Counted from the first letter of the stretch, positions 1 to 12,269 are shown. The stretch is DNA of 64,000 nucleotides from Liolophura sinensis (GCF_032854445.1 NC_088300.1:62844984-62908983); one strand, 5' to 3'. Notes: a model not told the origin generated them from the sequence alone. Translations and numbers: made by a program.

Positions 1-2287
1 TTTTTTGCGTGTTTTTTATTTGTAGACTTTTGCAAGTATTATTGAAAAATTTGCAGAAGTGAAAGGAAAATAAAGCCTCTGAGTATTACACTATATGCAT
101 GGTCACCAGATACACAGATAATCATGTACACTTATATTGAAGTTGAGCTGTTTTAACGTACATTAAACACACACAGTTGCATAAAAAGTTAAAAAAAGAA
201 AGAAAAAAAAGGAGAAAATGCTAAACCGGAAGCATGCATGTCTGATGTCTTTATAATGGAAAGTTCAGGGTTTCGGAGAATCTGAGTGGTTAAGTCACCA
301 CAGCCCTTGGATTGGTTAGCTTGCATGCTGATCTATAGCATATCTGGTCAATACTCAAGATTATACCATGGCCCCTTTAAGTGTATAATTTAGGAAGGTA
401 TCGATGTAGGGCTATATCCCTGTTGTCACGGATACAGCTTCCCCTGTGCCTCTGTCAGCGACCAAGGTGCGAGGGTATTCACATGCAGCCTTAGCACAGC
501 CAACAATTGACGTACTTTGCACACAGGGATCTATAATTCCCGGGGGTGACTTGAAAAAGCGCTTAATTTCGTAAACTCGTGTGCATGACTGAAGAAATAG
601 ATTTCCTCGACACAGTGACCAGACGTCAAACGCTCCCGCGATCATCGCTGCAACCTTTCACTTCTACCCTCAATCCCCGGCCTCACAGAGTTTGTTTAAC
701 TGGTTGCAGACCTCCTCAGTGAGCTATTTAGAGTTGTTGGGCTTATGATTTTTTTAGGACTGGATGCAAATATTTGCGGATGTTTCTAAAAACTTGTCCC
801 ATATTTTTATATAGGAAGATGAAAGGGTTTTGAACTGTGTCTAATTGGTTGGAAGCATTTCGCTTTTTCAGTTGTACAATTTGAAACGGAAAAATCGGCT
901 TAATAGAAAGACATTGGATAATAGAGAGAAAGCAGAAAGGATTACCTGCGCTTTTATTAAAGTCAGGCAGGTTAAAGAGACTTAACATAAACTGTTTAGA
1001 ATTCAAAACCAATACACTATGGGTGGCAGGGCTGGTGGAAAGTTGGTACACGTGGATCCAAGGATGTCTACAATCTAAATGAATGGAGAAAGCCTGAGTG
1101 TATGTCTTCATTTCTGCGTGGGCTGTAAAAAAAAAACCAGAAGATATTTCTTTAGTTCGAAATTCAAGAAGCTATATATACCTTATTTACTACATGTTGT
1201 TTAATGTTTGCTTGATCTGAAAGAAAATTAAAGTGGTAACTGCTAGTATTCTGATGTGCATTTTTTGGGACTGGTTTTGAAAGAATTTTGGAGAAAATGT
1301 AGAAATTGGAAGAAATAAACTTTCAAAAAGCTGATGAACAAACTTCTTATTCCTTGTTATTCTATATAAAATTATATGAGGACCGCCCATGGAGAGATTC
1401 TTGACTGCTTTTTTATGAAGAGTAGCTCGTTAAGCCTCTAGCACTTCTTGACTCGTGAACACCATCGCCCTTCACAAGGCGGCTTAGATACGTACCTGTA
1501 CTTCTGGCCGCCTAGATTTGGTGAACAGTCAACACATTAAAAAACTGCCTGTTATCAAAAAGCCGTGTTTTTGTGGGCGGATATATTTAGCAGAAAGGGC
1601 GCTGAATTTGATGCTCTCATCTGGAAAGGTGTTGCCTATTGAAGCCCTGACAAAGATGAGCTTGTCACGCTGGTTGTTGGTTGCCATGGATGAGCGATTT
1701 TGGTGAAAAGCATATACTCCAGAAGCGCGCCAGTTGGACCGTCGTCTCCATTGAATCATTGTGTCTATGAAATAAACTCATGGCATATAGTTTGGAGCAT
1801 GCTTCGTGCCTTGTTTGTGCAGACTTCATCATATTCAAGTTACTTATTCTTGGTATAGAAAACAAATTGCTTTGTAAAGTCTGTATGATTTGAGAAGTCC
1901 CTTTGACTAAATGTCAGACCCCATGATTTACCTCAGCTACTGAACTCATCTGGACTTGGTTTTTGCCAATAAAGAACAGAACACACGCTGTGCCGATCAC
2001 ACTATAGACAGGAGTTCATTGGGTGTGTTTGTCAGATAAAACGCCTTTGTAACTTTTTATGTGGTTATGGGGCTAAGCATCAGGAGATATCTCCAAAACA
2101 GTTTTTTTTATAAAAAAACACAGTTTTTATAAAATATAACTTAACTGTCACCAAGCCCCATTCTCCCTCATACCCCTCCCACCAAAGAAAAAAAATTGCC
2201 AGAATTGTATATTTTAGATGAGTATGAAATTTCAAGATATGATTCATAGAGGTCCATATAGATACGGTATACTGTGCAGCTTTAATA
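1..2287. other. Non-coding stretch with two CpG-retaining blocks
   Basis: No gene is recognisable here. Most of the stretch is A+T-rich, with runs of A and T. Two blocks stand out because they keep CpG dinucleotides and are less A+T-rich: about 400-730 and about 1430-1760. The longest open frame is a 122-codon minus-strand frame at 743-1111. It has no motif I recognise and no compositional sign of coding. The 1430-1760 block carries one half of an RFX-type X-box near 1680. Both blocks could be conserved non-coding elements or unrecognised short exons; sequence alone does not decide. Confidence 0.5.
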
Positions 2288-2345
2288 AACCTTTATTTAT
2301 TTATTTATTTATTTATTTATTTGATTGTTTTTGTACGCCATATTT
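2288..2345 (-). mobile_element. Decayed SINE 3' end with (TTTA)n tail
   Basis: A (TTTA)n run at 2292-2322 is followed at once by GATTG and then a TTTTTGTACGCCAT-like stretch. This matches, in reverse, the TACGGCGTAAAACACCAATC plus (ATAA)n end of the SINE family seen elsewhere in the window. The element therefore lies on the minus strand, and only about 25 bases of body remain. It is diverged, and a chance tetranucleotide microsatellite is the alternative reading. Confidence 0.5.
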
Positions 2346-2568
2346 TAACAGACCTTTAAGAATGAGTACTCATATAGCTCATGGACGTTGTCAATTCTTT
2401 GATAACGTTTAATTTAAACATCGAAGGTTCATTTGAAAAAGTTAACATGAAAGACAGGAAAAAAGATCATATTTGTATTTTTGTGCTGTTTAATCTGAGC
2501 ATTTCGCAGATTGCATCCAGCTAATGCGATATTTATGAGACAAAATGAAGCCAGAAGAAATCAAACAC

Positions 2569-2590
2569 AATATGACAATATTGTCATATT
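2569..2590. repeat. Perfect 22-bp palindrome
   Basis: The 11-base arm AATATGACAAT is followed without a spacer by its exact reverse complement. Flanking bases (C at 2568, T at 2591) do not extend the symmetry. It could be a dimeric protein site or a cruciform-prone spot; a chance origin in A+T-rich DNA is also possible. Confidence 0.9.
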
Positions 2591-3860
2591 TCTGATGAGT
2601 TTAATCAAAGTTGAAAGTGGACGTTTTTTGAAGGTCTTCCATCCTTCAGCTAACAAATTTATAAGGATTCCCCCTTGCTGGAACTCAAATTAATGGAGAG
2701 AGTGAAAGCAGAGAGGAAATCTGATATCTTAAGTTTAATCTTTGAGATTACTTGTATACCATGGATTCCTCTCCTAGTTCTAAATGCCAAGCATTTCTGT
2801 AAACTTCTGTTGAGCTCTGTATATACATGTATATGCACCATGCAATAGACTTCTAGAGATACGTTCTTCCCCAACATTTCTTGGTGGGCTTGCACACGAA
2901 ATATCATTAAAGTTATCGTATTTGGTTTGAGATATTGCATGTCATCAAGTAAAGATGATAACAAGTCGAAGATTTAATACTTAAAACAACCTTAATATTT
3001 TACTTTCTTTTGTGATAGTGATTAAAGTATATATGTACACGAAGCATTTCCGTCTTCCAGTTTTCTGAGTTGTGTCGCCACCAAAATTTCAAATGATCAA
3101 TCACAAAGTCGAATTCACAGTCAATCTTGACTTTAGCTCAAACCTTTGAAGTTTATTATGCATTGTTTGGAGTTCAAACTTTAATCACATAATGAATATT
3201 ATGCCACGACAAATAAGTTACATTCTGAACTTAAGCAGTGTGCTGTATTTTGAAATTATGATCTTAATTTTACTCACCTGCCAAGGGTTTATGTACTTGT
3301 CAACCCAGGGCCACTGTATATATGCTTTGATCAGGTGAGGTGTCCAGAGTGCTTGTTGTCTTTAGCATCATGTTGCAGTGAAGCAGCATGTGAAGAGGCC
3401 TACATTGAGACTAGCCTCGTTTAAGATAAAGACACCATTGTGATTTTATGGAAATACAAGGTTAAATCCCCCATCATGTTATTTTTTATTTTTTCAATAA
3501 ATTTCCTCTTAAATCATAATGGTAGAATATGATGTCTAAATGACGTCATTTAGGAATGAAGTGACAAAAAATTTGATTTGTGAAGTTTTGCCCATGCAAG
3601 GCTTCAGATTTCTTGGAGATGATTGTTTCAAGGCAAAATATGTGTTTTACAAGCTGAAGTCATCAGGCAGGCTTAAGTTACATGTACATCATCAGGTGTT
3701 TCATGTGCACAGCTAGACTTTGAACGAGTGCATAAACTGCCTTCCCACATCCTAGGGATTCATGACCCAGAATAAGGATTCATGATTGGTCACAGGCTGT
3801 TAAACGCACTCATAAAACTTCCTGGGCTCGCTGAGTGAGACAACATAATATTAATTAAGG

Positions 3861-3907
3861 CAGGTAAGCCTGTGATAGCCAGGTGAGGTATGGCCACGCT
3901 ACACCTG
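3861..3907. promoter_or_regulatory. Group of three E2-box (CAGGTA/CAGGTG) motifs
   Basis: CAGGTA at 3861, CAGGTG at 3880 and CACCTG at 3902 lie within 47 bases, and an AGCTG E-box-like site follows. CAGGTG/CACCTG is the known core for Snail and ZEB-type zinc fingers and for some bHLH dimers. Function is inferred only from clustering. Confidence 0.3.
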
Positions 3908-5657
3908 TCAAAGCTTCAGCTGTCGTTAAGACAAATGCCGGCATCTTACATTTGAACTGTAGCGTGATGATGCATTTCCACAGATATTCTTCAGCTGGTT
4001 TTAATTGCTGCGCAAGCTGCTGGAAGACATTATATTAAAATCTTTGCTTTTTAGCTAAGATCCATTCGATTGGAATATATTTGATGTGTGTTAGATTGCA
4101 GGGTCATATTTAAAACCCAGCTTTTGTCGATGCAAGAAAGTCGCTTTTGTCTGCTGTCTGCAGTTTTTTTATGGATAAGCATCTATTTTAATCTATGCAA
4201 TTTATTTTCGTGTTTTTGGTCAGCTTAGCACGGCACCATGTTAGCATTCAGCACTTGGGCTTGCAGACATGAATGCAATCAAGATGCAGGCTTTTGTCAA
4301 GAAACCTGTCTTATCTAGCTTTAAGCAAACAGGTAAACTGTTTACAGACGTATATAGCACAGGTATACGAAGTGTTAAAAGTCTTTGATCTGCCCTTTTT
4401 GTGCACGAAGAAGTCCTGTCTACATGGGCTCCCATCTCTGATAGGAAATGTTTAAAAACTCTAAGCATAGGACTCTCACTTACCTAACAAATTGCCCAAA
4501 CACAATACAAGTCCTGCATGATCTTTTGATGTGGTCAAGCCGTAATTTTGCGACGTAAGTTTCGGAACAGCATTATACATGTGATGATCTCTGGCTCTCC
4601 GGTATTAAACCATTTTCTGAGATTGTACCTTAAATATCACATGAATCTCTCACTTTAGCAACTACCTGTAGTATAACTATAAGATATCTGTTCGTTAGAT
4701 GAGCCCTTATATGGTTGTTGACTTTCAATGGTTGATTTCTGTGAGAATTGTTTTGGACCAGTGAAGAATGTTGTTTTTATATCTATACATTTTTCCAAAA
4801 AAAAAATTATATTAAAGAAAAAATATAAAATAGATGTTTAATTTTGCCCCTATTTCTAATTTTGGTTCAATGTTTTCATTGTAATCATGTAACATACCCC
4901 AGCGTACTTGAATGAAATAAACATCCATGTATTAATCCTCACCGAAAATACAAGGAACATGTAATCTGGAAGGCCCTGTAATATTGTGTTGATAAGTACA
5001 GTCATCGTCAAACAGGAGAAGATTGAGGCACATTTTATATGCATGCAGTTCCAGTAATGGTCTGATCTGTGTCTCTCTCAGAATGTATTGTGTAAATGTT
5101 TAGCAGTGACAGTCCATTTTCTGCAGAGGTCACAGCTAAATATGCACTGTAAAATACTTTTTAATTTCATGTCAAATTGCTCAAACTAGAAAGCTTGAAG
5201 CTGGGATTATGACTATTTTTGTATATACTTTATTAATCTTTTTTTCATTTATATTATATAAATGTATCTAAATTCTGCTTAATTAGTATATCAAGTATTT
5301 CCACAATATGGCCGACATATGGTATATCCTGTTTCCAGACTATGTAACCCATAAATATCTCCAAACCAAAGTGATGTATATATGTTTAGAAATACAGATC
5401 TGTATTAGTCTCCAACATGCTGTAGGGCATAACAGAAAGCTTCGATTTTCAGGTCTAGCTAGGTAAGTCCTCTAATAAACACCTAGATCTCATGATACAT
5501 TCATCAGCACCGACCTGCCAATTTGCATCAAGGTGACAACACCTCATCAGGAACTAACCTGCGTTAATTGCCCACCAACAGCACCACCCTAGGCATTGGG
5601 TTATCACTGGTTGGGTAACTTATGTGTCCAGATTGAACACTCTGGCCTCAGACTTAC

Positions 5658-6010
5658 ACTGATCCCACTCTCTGACATTAGACTGTTTACCACACATATA
5701 CTTAGACTGATCTCACTGTCTGACCTCAGACTGTTTACCACACATGTATTTAGACTGATCTCACTGTCTGACCTCAGACTGTTTACCACACATGTATTTA
5801 GACTGATCTCACTGTCTGACCTCAGACTGTTTACCACACATGTATTTAGACTGATCTCACTATCTGACCTCAGACTGTTTACCACACATGTATTTAGACT
5901 GATCTCACTGTCTGACCTCAGCCTGTTTACCACACATCTGTTTAAACTGATGTCACTGTCTGACCTCAGACTGTTTACCACACATGTGTTTAGACTGATC
6001 TTACTGTATG
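5658..6010. repeat. 48-bp minisatellite, seven units plus a partial
   Basis: Units start at 5658, 5706, 5754, 5802, 5850, 5898 and 5946, each exactly 48 bases, with a partial unit at 5994. The core contains TCTGACCTCAGACTGTTTAC followed by CACACATGTATTTAGA. The inner units are almost identical; the first and last are more diverged, as expected if unequal exchange homogenises the middle. Because 48 is divisible by three, both strands stay open (168 codons on plus, 125 on minus) with a 16-residue periodic product. I read that as a by-product of the period, not as a gene. Confidence 0.97.
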
Positions 6011-8470
6011 ATAGTACATACTGTATTTCATCTAAAGTTTACCGTGTTTCAAGCATCACATTTTGCTTCATTATGACTGATTCATCCGTCTTATACACTT
6101 AACATTATTTGGTGAAGTTTATTTGGAAATTAATTTCCAACCACTAAATGATATGCACGTATGATCTGTTTCATCAGTGCAAGTATTATTTTTAACTATC
6201 CGGTCAGCTAGGTGTGTAGTTTATTTCATTTCCTCTCTTTTATTTATGCCTTGTTCATAGTTTTATTGTGAAATGTTTAATTGGTAGATGGAGCCAGTTA
6301 GCTTTCTGAAAAAAAAATTGCATGAACATGCATGTTAGGCTACATCAGAGGTGAAGGACACAAGGTCACCTTCAAAGACAAATATTGTTGTTTGCATTTA
6401 AATGCAATGAAAAGAGGTTATTGTAAACTTACACACTAAAATCTCCCTTTGAGCTGGTTAATAGTCCTTATAACTAAACTAAGATAGGTCAAGATTTTTG
6501 AACATTTGTTCACAGTTTTATTCTGTTACATAGATTTTACTTTTAAGACATTGTGTTGATTCACATCGGTATGCAATAAATCTCTCTGTTTCATGGAAAA
6601 GAGGTGAAAGTAATAACTTAGTGTTTAGCTTTCAAGATACGTATAAATGCTCAAGCTTATTGTGAATCTTGTTGAACTGTTTATTTGTGAGCTTTCATTG
6701 CAAACAAAATCGTGCTGAAAAAGCAGAAGATTGATACTGTTTATTTTTGGATGATATTGCCCTTAAAAGTGTTTCATGCTCGGGCTGACATGAGGCCGTG
6801 TAAAGTCGCTCGGTCTGGATATAAATGTGTGATCGAAGCGAGATGTTAAAGGATATGGAATCTGATTTTTACGATGATCGTTGGAGTGGAAATTGTTATA
6901 TGGCTGTGCCATAATGATGGTGGTTCCATTCACCCACATCAATCAACTGATGCAGGCTATAGCGCTGCATGGATTTGCAACTTGTCAAAAACATGTATAT
7001 ACACTCACTGAGGATTTCAGGGATGTGGTGGATTGTTGTTATATAAGGTTTTACCCAGTTTGTCAGGTGTTAAAAAGAAGAAGCATAAAAGCTTTGCCTT
7101 GAGTTGTTTTGTGTTTCCATTTTATACTTGTTCACATTTTTCTGCTGCAAGTTTTTTTTTTCTCCCCCAAAAATGCACCACAAATATTGAAGTATGAAAT
7201 GACAACCCCACACTTGCCCCTCCTTGATTCTAGAAATCACCAGATCGATTACAGCTTGTAGGTTTCTCTAGTTCAAGACGTAAATTTCATGGCCGTGGGA
7301 AGGGTCCTAATTCGATTACATAGGGAGTAATTTATTTCTTTGCCAATTTTATATCTGATTTTATCTAATTTTTGTAAATTAGTTGTGATAGGTCAAGCGA
7401 ACGCTCCACGCCTAATTCAATAATGGATCATTGGACACAGAGAAGGTAAAGTGTACGGGTATATATACATGTAGCAGATACTGTTATTTGAAGAACTTAA
7501 TAGTTTTATGAAGATAAATCTAAGTTAAGTAAAAAAAAAATGTTCAGATCATAACAGAATGGTGCTTTTATCGCATGGCAAAATTTTGAATGAGAAAGAA
7601 AGAAAAAGTAGAAAAAAAAAACAAGAAATTAATGGTAACTTTCAAAATCTTAATGAAGAGTCATGTTTTTAATTAAAAAAGAGAACAATTAACCTAGTTT
7701 CTAGGGAGTTTTCTTCTTCCTCGTCTTTCATTGTTTCTTTAGCTTGTACAAGGAAACATGAAGTGCATGCAACATTGGTCCCTGGCTAAAGGCTCAAGAG
7801 AGCCTTTAAATGTTTTTTATTTGCATTTTCCTCACGTTAAGAATTACTTTTTTTTCTTGCTTAACACGTGCTTTGGGCTAGAGCAGTCTTTAGTTAGCAG
7901 AGTGCGTTATAACGTGTGAACCATGCCTAAGATAAGTATGTAGCCTGGAGGATCTGGACACCGAATCGCGTCAGACTAATTGGTTTTCATGCTCGACTGC
8001 CATGATGGCCCAAGGATTCTGGGGAAAAAAGGAGGGCTTGTCATAAGCAACCGTAAATCGGAGGACAGTTGAAAATGGGCAGTCTTGTGGACCTGAGTGA
8101 GAGTAACAAGACTGGTGGTAGAAATAATGAGTGGCAGGCCTCAGGTGGCTGATTTGGGGCGCAGAAATTCCTCTGATCATTTGTACTCTGCCACCCTTAA
8201 TTCGCAGAAATTAAATCCCTGCAAAACCATTGGCTAGAATTCCTCTCTTCCAATTTTTCTACTGTGTTCTATAATCAGCTTAAAATTACATTTAATTCGA
8301 TTTCCAATCTCAAATTAGCTGTAATATTTGGGACATGTCTTCTTGGGTGAAGTAGGCCTTTTATTTGACAGACAAATGACATGTCTGGCTTATGCATTGA
8401 TAGTCGTCTGTCAAGGTTCATGCTGTGAGGAATCTCCAAAATTTCAATGTCTGCAACTAATAAAAGTATC
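6011..8470. other. Non-coding stretch
   Basis: No gene, RNA or repeat family is recognisable. The sequence is A+T-rich with A-rich low-complexity patches at about 7530-7545 and 7590-7680. Open frames are all under about 75 codons except a 103-codon minus-strand frame at 8275-8586, which runs into dispersed repeat A and is not credible as coding. Confidence 0.55.
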
Positions 8471-8666
8471 TGTATGCTATAATTCTCCAACCTTTTCGCA
8501 GGTTTGCAAAGTGTTTTTTCTTGCATATTCTGAAGGCATAAGTCTGTGTTGACTGATAAAATTATGCTTTCTGTGAGTCCTGACACTGGCCAACTCAGCC
8601 AAAGTAGTATTGTGTCTAATTAAAAATGTGCATAAATTGTATTGAAAGTTGCTCTGTCAGATTGCA
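8471..8666 (+). repeat. Dispersed repeat A, copy 1
   Basis: This segment matches 56779-56932 in the same orientation. Shared blocks include GCATATT followed by TGAAGGCATAAGTCTGTG, and upstream an ATTCTCCAACCTTTT / ATTCTTCAACCTTTT stretch. Copy 2 lacks roughly 35-40 bases present here around 8580-8620. Neither copy encodes a protein, and neither shows obvious terminal repeats. It is probably an old non-autonomous transposable element or a LINE fragment of unknown class. Confidence 0.75.
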
Positions 8667-9963
8667 ATTTGTATGCAAGTTCTGAAATTCAAATGAGCAA
8701 TATATATTCGTTCATTGTCTTAATTTTATCTTTGACTCTTTATATTTTCCCTCTTTTGTGGTATTTACATGTATAATCAAAGACAGCCGATCCATTTAGT
8801 ATATGGTGCTATTTCTTTTGTTAATTATTTGAGCTAGTAACTTGAGAGGTAAATGTAGTGAAGCACCTGCATCACATGAATTCTCTCTGTGAATTATGTT
8901 TATAGATAATCAGCCATGTCTAAAATGTTGAACAACCCTGATTGATCTACAGACCGAAGATGATAATCTTTAGGAATGCATCTTTCTTAAAAACAACTTT
9001 GTTTTTGTACATAAAATCAATGAAAAGAACTGGTTTTGTTACCAAGGTTCCCGTGGTAACCATGTGTTACCATGGGAACAGGTCTGTTTCTCATAGAGAA
9101 GGGGGAAATCATATGAGGAAGTAGTTCCTGAAAAACAAATCTGAGAAGGTCCTTTAAATAACACTAAGTATTTTTTTCTAGCATCTTCTGCTTATATAAG
9201 AGAAGTCATTGTATTGCTTTTTTTTTTTAGATTTCGAAATGGTGATTTAAGTCTTCTCAAGGCGTTAGTGCCTGGATATGGATTTTTGTTCAGTAAGCTG
9301 AATAGAGTCATTATTTTGAGCTTTTTTTCCCTGGGAAGTTGCTTTTGGGCACAAATCTGAAGATATGGCTAGAGATTAATTAGCGAGTAGAGTCTTGGGG
9401 AAGCTGAGCTATTGGGGGTCTTCCGTGTTTCCGATTTGGTGCAGGATTCTCTGTAAGCTCTGTTAGCATCGCCCACAGGCCAGTGTCACATACAGAGAAT
9501 ATCATAACCACCTACAAAAGCACTCCCCATGGACGCGACTAATTCCCTCTTGGATCATGGCAGTCGGCGTGACAGACAGATTGTAGCTGCTAGGGTACCG
9601 GAAATGTTTTTCCGTTTTTCAGCTCTGTATCCCTGGTAATTCCTGTCTTCGAGAACATCTTGCAATAGCTTGCTTGCATTATCTCATTTGTTTTCAAATC
9701 ACAAGTCTGATCCATATTTTTTTCCCTGAGTTTTTTTTTAATTTCCACGAAATCAAGAATGTATTTCTGTTGTTCTTCATTTTTGTTTGTTTTGGAATCA
9801 AATTTTTTATGATTTGGATAGAAGAGTGTTTTGCCATGAATGTATATGTAGGTTTCATTAATGTTAGTTTGATAGAACATGCTGTAAGAATATTGCTTCT
9901 TACCGGTATTACTTTTTATATTACATTATTGATTATCAAGCTGAGTTTCCAATAATCTTTAAG
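8667..9963. other. Non-coding stretch around the X-box pair
   Basis: Apart from the X-box pair at 9047-9079, no gene or repeat is recognisable. The part from about 9340 to 9600 is less A+T-rich and has GATTAATTAGCG and several CpGs, so it is a candidate conserved non-coding element. Frames around 9590-9955 are open on both strands but are T- or A-rich low-complexity. Confidence 0.45.
9047..9079. promoter_or_regulatory. Tandem RFX-type X-boxes forming an inverted repeat
   Basis: GTTCCCGTGGTAAC (9047-9060) and GTTACCATGGGAAC (9066-9079) are separated by CATGT. The second fits the RFX X-box consensus GTHNYYATRRNAAC at every position; the first misses one base (GT for the central AT). The two are also reverse complements of each other except for one base, so the locus is a 14-bp-stem inverted repeat. 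RFX factors control ciliary and neuronal genes in animals. Binding here is inferred from motif match alone. Confidence 0.55.
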
Positions 9964-10737
9964 CTGGTGACTGGTGTAAAGTGATCTTCTCTGGTGATGA
10001 GTATTCAAAGATCTTTCTGTTGTTGGTGGATGTTCAGTGATCTTTTTCTAGTGATGGGACTATATAATATGATCTTTAAGTTGATCATGGGTACTAGTAT
10101 TCATTGATCTTTCTTTTGGTAATGAGTATTCAAGGATCTTTCTCTGGTGACAGGCCACAGTAATTTTTCAGCTGGTGATGCGTATTCAGTGATCCTTCTT
10201 TTGATGATTTGTATTGAGTGATCTTTCTATTGGGGGTTGGGTGTTCAGTGATTTTTTTCAAGTGACTGGGCTATGTAATGTGAGCTTTCAGTGATGGGCA
10301 TTCATTGATCTCTATATCGGTGATGGGGCTGATGACAGAGTTCAGTGATCTCTGTGCTGGTGATGAGTATTTAGTGATCTTCCTATTGGTGATATTTGTT
10401 CAGTGGTCTTTCCACGTGCTGATGGGTGTTCACTGATCTTTTTCTGGTGACAGAGCTCAATGATATTCTGCTGGTGATAGGTGTTCAGTGATGTTTCTTC
10501 TGGTGTTGGGTGTTCAATGATGTTTCTACTGGTGATGGGTATTCATTGATGTTTGTGCTGGTGGTGGGTGTTCAGTGATGTTTCTGCCAGTGATGGGTGT
10601 TCAGTGATGTTTGTGCTGGTGGTGGGTGTTTGTGCTGGTGATGGGTGTTCAGTGGTGTTTGTGCTGGTGATGGGTGTTCAGTGATGTTTGTGTTTGTGAT
10701 AGGTGTTCAGTGGTGTTTTTGCTGGTGATGGGTGTTC
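9964..10737. repeat. Degenerate tandem array of ~29-bp units
   Basis: About 25 imperfect units follow the pattern GGTGATGGGTGTTCAGTGAT plus CTTT or GTTT and a short spacer. Units on the left are strongly diverged and mostly carry GATCTT. From about 10490 rightward they become near-identical and carry GATGTT, for example GCTGGTGATGGGTGTTCAG repeated with GATGTTTGT. The array stops abruptly before AAGCCTCGAG. The gradient suggests recent amplification at the right edge of an old array. Strand composition is strongly asymmetric, with G and T on the plus strand. Confidence 0.93.
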
Positions 10738-11978
10738 AAGCCTCGAGTCTACATTCAATTGTGACACGCACACAGCAAGTATTTCTGAAATTATGTTCAA
10801 GAGACCACCCAAAGAAAATGATGTTCTCCTGAAACCAGCATATATGTATGTTATCTGGTATGTTATGATACAAGAAGCTTGTGAGGTGATTTTGGCATAT
10901 CACATATCAGGACATTCGTCTCCTCTTTTGGCCGTGATACGTAACAAGCTCAACTGTTCACAGGGTTAAATTTCAAAACACAACAGCAATTAAGCACTTT
11001 TCTGCAGGAACAAGTTCAGTGACATTTTCAACCTCTCTAATCTGCAGCCATCTGGTAAAATGTATGGCTGAAGATAAAAACTCCACGCACTAAAACTTAC
11101 TGACTTTCTTACCCTTGGCTGATTATGTTGGTTTCAATGGATTTGTGCTGGACATGATGGCTGGTATATGAAGATAGACGCAATCATATGGGTCTCTTTT
11201 TGTATGTGTAAGTTTATATACGTGTGTATGTCCCAGCTGGTGGTTTCCTCTGTTTAAGCTGTAACAAAAGACCTAGGTAAGGTGGAGATAAGCTAGGTTA
11301 CTGTCTAAACGAGTGTCGCCATTTATTGTTCACCAATGAAATTGGAGAGATATCTATTTCAGGAAGCACTGATCCAGGCCTTTTGTACACCTCATTGTCA
11401 AGAAAGATGGCATAGAGGTTGAATGTTTACCCACGGCTCTTCCACTTATTTAAGGCTACATATGTTTGCGAAAATCGGCCAAGTGAAAATGAAGCACTTT
11501 ATTAGGTGTATAACACCCTGTCTGTCTGATCCCATATAGGTATAGGTACCCTACCAGAACCACTTGATCTGTCTAAGCAAACAAGGTTGGGGGTGCAGCA
11601 GAAATACGTATACATACACGAGGATATGCATTGTACACAATGCATACTTCAGTTCTTCACTATTTAACTGTGGCATAAATTTCTTTAGTATACTGTAAGA
11701 ACATTTTCTCTGGTACATGTATAAAATTGTACTCTTTGTGAAGCTATGAAGACTGATGTAGATTTTGCTACATTATAGTTATGGTTAATTGTTCTACATA
11801 GAAACTGGGCTTTTGTTTCCTATCCTTTATATTTTGCTTTTACCTAGAATGGTCAAAAATGATTATTGTATATTTATAAAAAGGAAATTTCCACTCTTGC
11901 ATGATTTGATATTCCGGGTACATGTTACAGTTAATTTTGATAACAAAAAAGCCCTTTAATCCCAAAAACTAGTTTAAT
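10738..11978. other. Non-coding stretch
   Basis: No gene, RNA or repeat is recognisable between the 29-bp array and the full-length SINE. The sequence is unique and moderately A+T-rich. An open frame entering from the array (10703-10969) is not supported by any family. Confidence 0.6.
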
Positions 11979-11988
11979 CCACAGTTTT

Positions 11989-11993
<5 letters not shown>

Positions 11994-12034
<41 letters not shown>

Positions 12035-12269
12035 TTTTTTGATTGGTGTTTCACGCCGTACTCAAGAATATTTCACTTATACGACGGCGGCCAGCATTAT
12101 GGTGGCGGAAACCCACGACCATCCGCAGGTTGCTGGCAGACCTTCTCATGTACGGCCGGAGAGGAAGCCAGCATGAGCTGGACTTGAACTCACAGCGACC
12201 GCATTGGTGAGAGACTCCTGGGTCATTACGCTGCGCTAGCGCTTTAAACCGACTGAGCCACGGAGGCCC
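11994..12269 (-). mobile_element. Full-length tRNA-derived SINE
   Basis: Read on the minus strand, the element starts with a tRNA-like head. It has an A box TGGCTCAGTCGG (complement of 12249-12260, a perfect TRGYNNARNNGG match) and a B box GAGTTCAAGTCC (complement of 12180-12191). A body follows with GGTTGCTGG/CCAGCAACCTGCGG and CATAATGCTGGCC. The conserved 3' part reads ATATTCTTGAGTACGGCG and then ACACCAATCAA, and ends in a poly(A)-rich tail (the long T run at 11994-12032 on plus). Length is about 276 bases. Perfect target-site duplications flank it. It should have been transcribed by RNA polymerase III and mobilised by a partner LINE that recognises the shared 3' end. A 147-codon minus-strand open frame across it is not a gene. 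Confidence 0.95.
12180..12260 (-). promoter_or_regulatory. Pol III internal promoter (A and B boxes) of the SINE
   Basis: The A box lies at 12249-12260 and the B box at 12180-12191, both on the minus strand. The A box fits the tRNA consensus; the B box differs from GGTTCGANTCC by a few bases, most clearly A for the conserved G. This is the only copy in the window that keeps the promoter head. Confidence 0.8.

Larger units (their letters stand above)
2346..5657. other. Non-coding stretch
   Basis: No gene is recognisable. The longest frames are about 100 codons or fewer and resemble no family. Apart from the 22-bp palindrome at 2569 and the E2-box group near 3880 listed separately, I see only A+T-rich unique sequence with short A or T runs, for example 4796-4830 and 5236-5262. 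Confidence 0.6.

Noticed and set aside
5596-6102. 168-codon plus frame (and 125-codon minus frame) with a 16-residue repeat
   Set aside because: The frame exists because a 48-bp tandem repeat has no stop in these phases; both strands are open equally, with no start context or non-repeat domain.
9964-10737. CRISPR-like or regulatory array
   Set aside because: Contiguous degenerate units with no spacers; a decayed minisatellite explains it.
12180-12260. A tRNA gene
   Set aside because: A and B boxes are present, but the cloverleaf is not complete and the sequence is the 5' head of a SINE with flanking target-site duplications.
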